Source: CAMWXW01 sp051650105 (GTDB taxonomy: Bacteria; Desulfobacterota; Desulfovibrionia; Desulfovibrionales; Desulfovibrionaceae). From it: DNA of 12,358 nt. The notes below the pieces were generated by a model. It searched no databases. It saw nothing but the letters and a program-made list of their open reading frames with translations, and was not told the DNA's origin. Positions within the stretch are counted from its first letter, which is position 1, and the number at the start of each line of letters is the position of its first letter. Shown here piece after piece: positions 7,027-12,358 of the stretch. The position numbers and the translations under genes are program-made. The stretch is taken from positions 1 through 12,358 of the forward strand of contig JBOFIJ010000018.1 in the NCBI GenBank assembly GCA_051650105.1, in the 5' to 3' direction.

Positions 7027-7042
7027 TCATATAATTATATGA
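7027..7042. repeat. 16-base perfect palindrome TCATATAATTATATGA
   Basis: It is a perfect dyad in the spacer downstream of gadB and the repeat gene. No gene start is near enough to make it an obvious operator, and it is AT-only except for the ends, so chance is possible. Confidence 0.4.
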
Positions 7043-7088
7043 ATAGCTCTTTGTGAGAAATATAATTGCCTTTTTATCAGTTTACTAG

Positions 7089-7119
7089 GGTATATAAGAA
7101 GAATTTATATCCTTTTTTT
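7089..7119 (+). terminator. Orphan terminator-like hairpin
   Basis: GG-t-ATATAA (7089-7097) pairs with TTATAT-CC (7105-7112), one bulged base, 7-base loop, followed directly by seven T (7113-7119). It points along the plus strand, but no plus-strand gene lies between it and the strong terminator at 6823-6862. It may end an unseen small RNA or be a relic. Confidence 0.4.
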
Positions 7120-7291
7120 ATATTTTACCAATGTTGAAAACCTTTCAAAAACCTCAATTATTTATTCCCTTGCTCGGCACAAAATTATATTTTGTACTTT
7201 TTCATTTTTATATCAATTTTCTCTAAAAAAGATACCAAATGCCATGTCTTACCTACACCTATCTCATTTTTTCATTTGAGCATACAGATTT

Positions 7292-7389
7292 TCTACTATA
7301 ACAATTATTACTATCTCCATAGTTACCTTACTCTTTACAGTATATGTCCTACTCTACAGTAATCTCCTCATATATAGTAATTTCATAAA
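7292..7389. repeat. Cluster of ACTAT/ATAGT-type half-sites
   Basis: Within about 100 bases the spacer shows CTACTAT, ATTACTAT, ATAGTTAC, ACAGTAT, ACAGTAAT and ATAGTAAT. The first part (CAATTATTACTATCTC followed by TTACCTTA) closely resembles CAACTATTACTATTTC with TTACCTTA near 470-496, and the motif recurs in the inverted repeat at 3800-3829. It may be a dispersed regulatory or repeat element. Confidence 0.35.
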
Positions 7390-7484
7390 AGTACTTTCCT
7401 CTCGTGTAAAATTGATATATAGTCCGCATTACACAACAGATATAAGTAATACATTATTAAATACACAATTGTTTATTCAAAGTA

Positions 7485-7522
7485 TTTATTATATTTGTGT
7501 CTTCACATCCGTATATAATAAA
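7485..7522 (-). other. Stem-loop downstream of gadB
   Basis: TTTATTATA (7485-7493) pairs with TATAATAAA (7514-7522), and an inner TGTG/CACA stem lies at 7496-7507. It begins 28 bases after the gadB stop and could mark the 3' end of the gadCB transcript, but no U-tract follows, so intrinsic termination here is doubtful. Confidence 0.3.
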
Positions 7523-7550
7523 CTTAACACCTTCTTTTACAGTTATTATT

Positions 7551-8948
7551 TTAATGGGTAAATCCACGTGCATCTTTTTTCTTTTTTTCATAAAAAGAGA
7601 CATTGGCTTTTTGTAAATCCTGTATCGCCATGGTGAAATCTTCTATAAAAGACTGTGCTGTATTCATTCCTAAATCTGCACGGCAAACGTAGCGCTGAAT
7701 AATAACATCTGTTAAATCTGCTGGCAGTGGATAAGAAGGCACTTGCCATCCTTTCATTAAAAGGCGGTCTGACAAATCGTACAGAGTCCAGGCAACCTTT
7801 GCTGTTTCTTTTAATCTATAACACACTATAGGCAAATTTTCTCCTGCATTTAAAATTTCAAAGAGCCCTGTTTTTTCTACTTCTTTTGCAAGAAATACTG
7901 CAACATCTTTTGTTCTTTGATGGATTGCTCTATACCCTTCAAAACCAAAACGCAAGAAATTATAATATTGACCAATAATTTGACTTGCACTCCGAGAAAA
8001 ATTGATCGCAATTGTCGGCATCTCACCACCAAGATAACTTACCTTAAATATAAGCTCTTTTGGTAAATACTGCTCATCTTTCCAAATAACCCAACCAATA
8101 CCAGGATACACTAAACCATATTTATGACCCGATGTATTGATTGAAATTACGTTCTTTAAACGAAAATCCCACACAAGTTCTGGGTTGATAAATGGACAAA
8201 ATAAACCACCAGAAGCACCATCTACGTGAATATATATCTTATGCTCCGTTGTCTTATTATACTCTTCAAGTTTCGCATCCAAAGCTTTAATATCATCAAG
8301 ATTACCAGTATAGGTTATTCCAAGTATACCCACTACTCCAATAGTATATTCATCAACATAATTAAGAACCTTATCGACATCTATACTGGTATGCTTTGCA
8401 TCCATAGGAATTTCACGCATTTCAATATCCCAATAAACACAAAACTTCTCCCAACATACCTGATATCCAGATGAAATTATTAAATTAGGCTTCTTTGCAT
8501 TGATATCTATTCCTAATTTTTTTGCTCGCTCCCTCCACCTAAACTTCATTGCCATTCCACCAAGCATACATGCTTCACTTGAACCAACTGTTGATGTCCC
8601 AATAAATTTCATATCCTTAGGAGCATTCCATAAATCTGCTATAATATTTACACAACGCATTTCCATTTCTGCTGTTCTTGGATATTCTGATTTATCTATA
8701 GCATTTTTTTCTAATGTTTCTGACATAAGTTTTGTTGCTTCTTCTTCCATATATGTTTGACAAAATGTTGCTAAATTTTGTCTTGCAACACCTTCATCTA
8801 ATAATTCATCTTTAACTAATTGATATGCTATTCTAGGTTCGACAGAATGCTTAGCTAATCTATATTTTGGAAGTAATGTATCCTCTCCAACACTCCCAAA
8901 AATAGGGTCTAAATATGCATCTTGTTTATCACTTTTTTTATTCGCCAT
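7551..8948 (-). CDS. gadB: Glutamate decarboxylase (PLP-dependent)
   Basis: This cytosolic enzyme converts glutamate plus a proton to GABA and CO2. Its 465 residues align almost end to end with E. coli GadB (466). RQNLATFCQTY (56-66), GSSEACMLGGMAMK (122-135), the PLP-facing HVDGASGG (241-248, Asp243) and the Schiff-base lysine in NTSGHKYG (Lys276) all keep E. coli numbering. The protein ends GFTH, so the last residue is His465, matching the E. coli histidine that closes the active site at neutral pH. The N-terminus (MANKKSDKQD) is more lysine-rich than the E. coli helix that mediates acid-dependent assembly. AGGAGA lies seven bases before the ATG. It follows gadC by 61 bases with no terminator, so the two are cotranscribed, completing the glutamate/GABA acid-resistance cycle. 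Confidence 0.97.
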   Translation of the reverse strand: MANKKSDKQDAYLDPIFGSVGEDTLLPKYRLAKHSVEPRIAYQLVKDELLDEGVARQNLATFCQTYMEEEATKLMSETLEKNAIDKSEYPRTAEMEMRCVNIIADLWNAPKDMKFIGTSTVGSSEACMLGGMAMKFRWRERAKKLGIDINAKKPNLIISSGYQVCWEKFCVYWDIEMREIPMDAKHTSIDVDKVLNYVDEYTIGVVGILGITYTGNLDDIKALDAKLEEYNKTTEHKIYIHVDGASGGLFCPFINPELVWDFRLKNVISINTSGHKYGLVYPGIGWVIWKDEQYLPKELIFKVSYLGGEMPTIAINFSRSASQIIGQYYNFLRFGFEGYRAIHQRTKDVAVFLAKEVEKTGLFEILNAGENLPIVCYRLKETAKVAWTLYDLSDRLLMKGWQVPSYPLPADLTDVIIQRYVCRADLGMNTAQSFIEDFTMAIQDLQKANVSFYEKKKKDARGFTH

Positions 8949-9009
8949 GGTATATTCTCCTACAGATATAATCTATATTTTATTTTTTAAGCAACACAAA
9001 ACCAAGCAA

Positions 9010-10452
9010 TTATATACTCTTTCTCCATTTCCCTTTCATACTATATAAAATAAATGGCAATACTAATGTTACAATACTGCTAACAGTGAGAAGAAACATA
9101 TATGTCCCTGTATTTTCACTTTGTAAATTAGCAGGTGGAAAAAAAGAAATAATTAGAGCAAATAATGATGTTCCTAATCCACACATAGCCACAATGGTTT
9201 TAACTATTTTACCACCTGGAATGCTATATGTTCTCACCAAAGTATCTTTCTTAAAAATGAGTACAAAATATCCAATAAAAAACAACAAATATGCTATGAG
9301 ATAAATAACAACCGTCATAGAAATTGCTGTCATAAAAGATAAATTACCTCCACCGCCACCAGCAAATGTCAAAATAGCAGCCCAAATACTTACTATAATA
9401 CCCTGCACAATTATGAGAAAAACAGGCACATCATTTTTATTTACCTCAGCAAATTTAGCCGGTAAAAGACCTGATTTTGCGGCTGCATACATTCCTTTAG
9501 AAGGACCAACAACCCATGAACTGATTTCTGCAATAACACCACAAGAAATCATAATAGCGATAACCTTAACACACCATTTATATTCTTCACCATATCGCAA
9601 TATTAATGATTCAAATGTTTGAACCACTCCAGAAGAAAGAGATAATTCACTTAATGGTATTACAGAAGCTATTGTCATCCCACCTATTGTATTTAATATA
9701 ATAGCAACTAATACCAATATAAAAATAGCTAACGGATAATCTCTTTTAGGGTTTTCCATCTCATTCACATGTGTTGCAGAAGCCTCAACTCCCATATATG
9801 CCAATATAAATGAAACAAAAACGACCAATGTTGAAGGTTTAGAAAAATTTGGAATAAAACTTTTCATACTAACATCAACAAGTATTGGATTACCACCAAA
9901 TAGATATGCCATTGAGAGAGCAAATAAAATAATAACAGGAAGAACAATTCCAAATAAAAAACCAATTTTTGCTATTCTTGCTGTATTCTTTGTCCCTCCC
10001 AATTGAGAAAACGTTAACGTCCAAAAAACAACCATTACCCCAATAAATCGTATCATTGGATTTGTGTCTAAAGCGCTGTATCCAAAAACATATGACAGAG
10101 CTCCTAAAATAAAATAAATCATGACAATAAATCCCACAGTAATTTGAAACCACTGAAAAAATATTGCGGCAAAACCATAACGAGGACCCAATGTATTTCC
10201 TACCCACGAAAAAATACCACCTTCTCCCCATCCATTTAGTGTCGCCATTTCTGCTGCACATAGTGCAACAGGAACAAACCACAATAAACCTCCAAGCAAT
10301 AGAAAAAATACTAAATTAAAACCAGATGTGGCAAATGTTGGATATTCATATACTGTCATTACCATAGATGCAGTAATAGAAAAAAATGCAAAAAGGGACA
10401 GACGTTGACCCACTTTTCCAATATTAGCCCCAGAAGTAATTGTGTTCTTCAT
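9010..10452 (-). CDS. gadC: Glutamate:GABA antiporter, lacking the C-terminal plug
   Basis: This inner-membrane APC-superfamily antiporter exchanges external glutamate for internal GABA. The ATG at 10452 has AAGGAG eight bases upstream; an upstream TTG giving 14 more residues has no ribosome site. The 480-residue protein has about 12 membrane helices and near-verbatim E. coli GadC segments: FSITASMVMTVYEYPTFATSGF (24-45), PVALCAAEMATLNGW (61-75), GGTKNTARIAKIGF (152-165), YMGVEASATHVNEMENP (219-235), EISSWVVGPSKGMY (309-322) and IPGGK (411-415). It ends LPFILYSMKGKWRKSI, about where the E. coli protein (511 residues) begins its roughly 40-residue C-plug, which blocks the pore at neutral pH. 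The sequence past the stop holds no plug remnant. It is the first gene of a gadC-gadB operon. Confidence 0.96.
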   Translation of the reverse strand: MKNTITSGANIGKVGQRLSLFAFFSITASMVMTVYEYPTFATSGFNLVFFLLLGGLLWFVPVALCAAEMATLNGWGEGGIFSWVGNTLGPRYGFAAIFFQWFQITVGFIVMIYFILGALSYVFGYSALDTNPMIRFIGVMVVFWTLTFSQLGGTKNTARIAKIGFLFGIVLPVIILFALSMAYLFGGNPILVDVSMKSFIPNFSKPSTLVVFVSFILAYMGVEASATHVNEMENPKRDYPLAIFILVLVAIILNTIGGMTIASVIPLSELSLSSGVVQTFESLILRYGEEYKWCVKVIAIMISCGVIAEISSWVVGPSKGMYAAAKSGLLPAKFAEVNKNDVPVFLIIVQGIIVSIWAAILTFAGGGGGNLSFMTAISMTVVIYLIAYLLFFIGYFVLIFKKDTLVRTYSIPGGKIVKTIVAMCGLGTSLFALIISFFPPANLQSENTGTYMFLLTVSSIVTLVLPFILYSMKGKWRKSI

Positions 10453-10611
10453 TCTTTTAACTCCTTTTATATAAACACAAAAGGAATTATTCAATGAATA
10501 TACCGTGTTTGCAGTATATCCTATATAATTTTTCCTTTATTTATATAAAAAGAGATGTTATTTTTCTTTATTTTCTGAAATTATTCAATATTAATAGTTA
10601 TTTTTATTAAT
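10453..10611 (-). promoter_or_regulatory. gadC leader and presumed promoter region
   Basis: No clear -35/-10 pair stands out. The best -10 is TATACT on the minus strand (plus 10514-10519), without a recognisable -35 box, which would suit an activator-dependent promoter. A 13-base palindrome TATTCAATGAATA (10488-10500) lies 36 bases before the ATG and would fall in the 5' untranslated leader. Confidence 0.3.
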
Positions 10612-10818
10612 TTATATATAATTCTCTTCATAATAATATGATTTTCTAGAAAATATAACCCATTCTAGAAAATATAGATGTGTATAACAATATATATTGT
10701 ATAAATATACTTCTCTCTTCTCACCACTATTAATAAAAAATGATACTATTCTTCTAAATAAAAAAATATTGATACATACCACTCTTCTTATTCTACTAAT
10801 ATATTGCATTAAAAACAC
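10612..10818 (-). CDS. Possible 68-residue small protein gene upstream of gadC
   Basis: A minus-strand frame is open over 111 codons, but the best start is a GTG at 10818-10816, four bases after AAAGGAGGTG (plus 10821-10830), an almost full complement of the 16S anti-Shine-Dalgarno and the strongest such site in the window. The predicted 68-residue product has a basic N-terminal half (YISRIRRVVC, LFRRIVSFF) and an aromatic C-terminus rich in Tyr (SRKSYYYEENYI). It has no clear signal peptide or family. It ends 159 bases before the gadC start on the same strand, so it might be a leader or regulator of gadCB. The AT-rich codon choice and aromatic bias could also mean chance; the ribosome site is the main support. 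Confidence 0.4.
   Translation of the reverse strand: MFLMQYISRIRRVVCINIFLFRRIVSFFINSGEKREVYLYNIYCYTHLYFLEWVIFSRKSYYYEENYI
10644..10676. repeat. Tandem 14-base repeat TTCTAGAAAATATA, 19-base period
   Basis: Identical copies lie at 10644-10657 and 10663-10676. The first is part of a perfect 14-base palindrome, ATTTTCTAGAAAAT (10641-10654); both contain the dyad TTCTAGAA. Starts are 19 bases apart, near two helical turns. They lie about 190-225 bases upstream of gadC and overlap the end of the possible small gene, and could be paired regulator sites. Confidence 0.5.
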
Positions 10819-11036
10819 TACACCTCCTTTTGTACAGTATATGAGCATATAAATATCCATACACAACAAATATTTCTTTATTTCTACACAATATACAAAA
10901 AGAATTGTACTAGCAAAAACTAGAAAAACTTCAAATAAGAAAGACATAACGAACAGGTAAAATGATTACAGCAACGCGAAGAGTATTAACAAAAATTTTT
11001 CTACCATTATACCTATGTATCCACTATAATTTTTTA
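10819..11036. other. Spacer upstream of the PAP2 gene
   Basis: Contains the ribosome site of the small minus-strand ORF and, on the plus strand, a 44-codon frame at 10962-11096 (starting MITATRRVLTKIF) with only a weak AGG. That frame spans the promoter of the next gene, so I do not call it. Nothing else is evident. Confidence 0.4.
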
Positions 11037-11065
11037 ATTACAAAATATTATTTTTGTGCTATACT
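11037..11065 (+). promoter_or_regulatory. Extended -10 promoter of the PAP2 gene
   Basis: TGCTATACT (11057-11065) combines a TGn extension with a -10 box of 5 of 6 matches. ATTACA (11037-11042, 4 of 6) stands 17 bases upstream as the -35. Transcription from about 11072 would leave a leader of roughly 38 bases. Confidence 0.6.
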
Positions 11066-11109
11066 AAGCGTGCAACTACCCCACTGCTTTTTATAATATT
11101 GGTTATTTT

Positions 11110-11835
11110 ATGAAAAAATCTCAATTTAATACGCATCTCTTCTTTATAGCAATTTCTCTATTATCCTTTCTCTTACTGGAACAATATACAAATATTGATC
11201 CATATATCCAAAATATATTTTACCTAAAAAACACAAAAACATGGTTAATTACCCCTGCTGAACACAAAGAATTTTATGGCTATATCTTCTATTATACCAT
11301 TAAACAATGTTTAGTATTTTCTGGTATTATGCTACTTCTTGTGTGGATATACGGTGTTTTATCCAATCACCTTGCACGCACATATCACAAGGCACTCACT
11401 AAGTATCTTCTTGCACTTATTTGTATTCCTCTTCTCATTTCTTCTCTAAAAAATGTGACTAACGTCTATTGTCCTAACCAAACAGAAATTTTTAATGGAC
11501 TTGCTCCATATAGTAAATTATTGGAATTCTGTCCTCAAACAAAAACAAATTTTGGGAAAGGGCGATGCTTTCCCGCTGGCCATGCAAGTTCTGGATTTCT
11601 CTTTTTCATCCTTTTCTTTTGCTTACAAGATATAGGAAAAAAACGTTATCGATACTATGGACTTTTCATAGGATTCTTTCTTGGATGGGCTACAGGAATA
11701 TACCAAATGGCTAGAGGAGAACATTTCTTCAGTCACACAATTACAACAATGATTCTCGCTTGGCTTATCGCTCTCATAATTAATATAACCGTCAATTACT
11801 ATTATGATAGCACCCCTTCAAAGCAGACACCATAG
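11110..11835 (+). CDS. PAP2-superfamily membrane phosphatase/phosphotransferase (LpxT/YeiU-like)
   Basis: This 241-residue inner-membrane protein likely acts on a lipid phosphate or pyrophosphate at the periplasmic face. Helices lie near 8-24, 60-84, 97-112, 161-173, 182-198 and 211-229. The three PAP2 motifs are recognisable but divergent: KNVTNVYCP (114-122) replaces the Arg of Kx6RP with Cys; FPAGHASSGF (154-163) carries the catalytic PxGH; and QMARGEHFFSH (199-209) matches the RGxHFxSH form I associate with the LpxT/YeiU-like branch, although the following acidic residue is Thr. That branch modifies lipid A or recycles undecaprenyl pyrophosphate; which one applies is not decidable here. 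Four cysteines (121, 141, 153, 171) lie near the active side. The ATG has no visible Shine-Dalgarno, but a good promoter is 45 bases upstream. No downstream terminator was found. Confidence 0.85.
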   Translation: MKKSQFNTHLFFIAISLLSFLLLEQYTNIDPYIQNIFYLKNTKTWLITPAEHKEFYGYIFYYTIKQCLVFSGIMLLLVWIYGVLSNHLARTYHKALTKYLLALICIPLLISSLKNVTNVYCPNQTEIFNGLAPYSKLLEFCPQTKTNFGKGRCFPAGHASSGFLFFILFFCLQDIGKKRYRYYGLFIGFFLGWATGIYQMARGEHFFSHTITTMILAWLIALIINITVNYYYDSTPSKQTP

Positions 11836-12234
11836 TTTCTCAGTGCCCTTTATATTTTATATGCTGTCACAATTTATATTCATTCTGGTCTCCTTTCTTA
11901 TAAAACAAAGGAACATACTTATAAAGAATCATTCTTATTAATGTAAACAACATTTTCTATAATATTAGCTACTTTTGCTAAAGAATGACTTTAAAAAATA
12001 TAATTAACCACTCTCTTAAGGAGTGATATTATTACAATATAAAAAAGCATCCACTTATGCAAAAAAAGCATCTTTCTTTCTAGGGATATCGTTAAATAAT
12101 ACGATTTCCAAATGTAAAATTGCATCACGCTGAACTTTTTCTACTCTTAATTATAAGTACTTATACCAATAAAAATCTGTGAATATTCAATAGACTGCCT
12201 ATTACAGTTTATATAAAAAATAGATAACACAACA
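11836..12234. other. Spacer downstream of the PAP2 gene
   Basis: No intact gene. It holds short hairpins (TCCTTT/AAAGGA at 11891-11912; CACTC/GAGTG near 12009-12025), none with a T-run on the plus strand, and a minus-strand coding-like fragment with its own weak terminator at 12041-12150. Confidence 0.5.
12041..12150 (-). pseudogene. Possible 3' end of a lost minus-strand gene with terminator
   Basis: A 31-codon open stretch reads LRVEKVQRDAILHLEIVLFN then DIPRKKDAFFA and stops with TAA at 12055-12057. It is bounded upstream by a stop at 12151-12153 and has no start. Directly at the stop, GCAT-aagtgg-ATGC followed by six T (12060 down to 12041) forms a short terminator-like hairpin; an 11-base direct repeat AAAAAAGCATC (12041-12051, 12062-12072) is part of it. 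The charged, non-AT-like composition suggests the tail of a decayed gene. No family is recognised. Confidence 0.28.
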
Positions 12235-12358
12235 ATGAAACCTTCTATTGTTTTTTCTGTAAATAATGCTGAACAACTACAGTGCTCATTACCTATTACT
12301 ATAGAAAGTGCCATTCATATTTCTGCCAATTTATGTTTTATGCAGGCAAAAAAAGAGG
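12235..12358 (+). CDS. 5' part of an unidentified gene cut by the window edge
   Basis: ATG at 12235 is the first start after an in-frame stop, and the frame stays open for the remaining 41 codons to the window end. The visible N-terminus reads MKPSIVFSVNNAEQLQCSLP and continues ITIESAIHISANLCFMQAKK. It shows no signal peptide or membrane helix, and has two cysteines. No Shine-Dalgarno is seen before the ATG (AACACAACA precedes it), so the start is provisional. I do not recognise the product from this fragment. Confidence 0.55.
   Translation, partial: MKPSIVFSVNNAEQLQCSLPITIESAIHISANLCFMQAKKE

Larger units (their letters stand above)
6863..7484. other. Spacer between the repeat-protein gene and gadB
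   Basis: No intact gene. The plus strand is strongly C-biased (37 C to 11 G over 6901-7020, counted by eye). It holds a 16-base perfect palindrome at 7027-7042, an orphan terminator-like hairpin at 7089-7119, and a cluster of ACTAT/ATAGT half-sites at 7292-7389. Minus-strand fragments that look protein-like (for example a GVGKT-containing stretch near 7180-7250) are interrupted by stops and not convincing. Confidence 0.5.

Noticed and set aside
6890..7260. Minus-strand fragments with a Walker-like GVGKT and a Cys-rich CEQMECYLCIF stretch
   Set aside because: Frames are short, interrupted by several stops, and lack starts; the five-residue GVGKT match alone does not show an ATPase.
10453..10494. 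Upstream TTG start for gadC adding 14 residues
   Set aside because: AAGGAG lies eight bases before the ATG at 10452 and the E. coli-like N-terminus begins there.
10962..11096. Plus-strand 44-codon frame just before the PAP2 gene
   Set aside because: Only a weak AGG site, and the frame runs through the extended -10 promoter of the PAP2 gene.
1..12358. CRISPR arrays, tRNA, rRNA, insertion sequences
   Set aside because: No regularly spaced direct repeats other than the coding repeat at 6378-6665, no cloverleaf or rRNA-like segments, and no transposase or paired terminal inverted repeats were seen.

Overview
The window is AT-rich bacterial DNA with eight well-supported genes covering only about 54% of it, separated by long AT-rich spacers. 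E. coli-like acid-resistance proteins (GadB, GadC), a succinate/acetate transporter, Shine-Dalgarno-led genes, three unfamiliar proteins and low coding density suggest a host-adapted Gram-negative gut bacterium with a reduced or eroding genome. Lawsonia intracellularis (Desulfovibrionaceae) would fit, but that is a guess from composition and gene style; nothing in the window proves it.

Layout. 1-998: spacer with a possible decayed reading frame (minus), a hairpin and a promoter. 999-1628 (+): six-helix acetate/succinate transporter (SatP/YaaH type). 1629-2420: spacer with two hairpins, one a terminator for the next gene. 2421-3215 (-): 264-residue cytosolic protein of unknown function. 3216-4021: spacer with a likely decayed plus-strand coding remnant, an inverted repeat and a promoter. 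4022-4468 and 4542-5210 (+): a two-gene operon of unknown proteins, the first possibly sharing a C-terminal module with the 264-residue protein. 5211-6170: spacer with a terminator, a possible frameshifted small gene and a good promoter. 6171-6746 (+): exported protein with three near-identical 35-residue Tyr/Asp-rich repeats, followed by a strong terminator. 6863-7550: spacer with palindromes and an orphan terminator-like hairpin. 7551-10452 (-): gadC then gadB, transcribed in that order. 10453-11109: gadC upstream region with a tandem 14-base repeat and a possible 68-residue small gene with a perfect Shine-Dalgarno. 11110-11835 (+): PAP2-superfamily membrane phosphatase/phosphotransferase. 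11836-12358: spacer, then the first 41 codons of a gene running off the window.

How the genes work together. GadC imports glutamate and exports GABA; GadB decarboxylates glutamate and consumes a proton, giving an acid-resistance cycle. The organic-acid transporter also suits life among intestinal short-chain acids. This GadC stops where the autoinhibitory C-terminal plug of E. coli GadC begins, so its pH gating should differ. The repeat protein is probably exposed outside the cytoplasm and could vary in length between strains. The three-gene unknown locus (2421-5210) is the most novel content.

All calls come from reading the sequence and remembered family features; no database search was run. 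Remnant calls in spacers are weak because open frames of 30-50 codons arise by chance in DNA this AT-rich.
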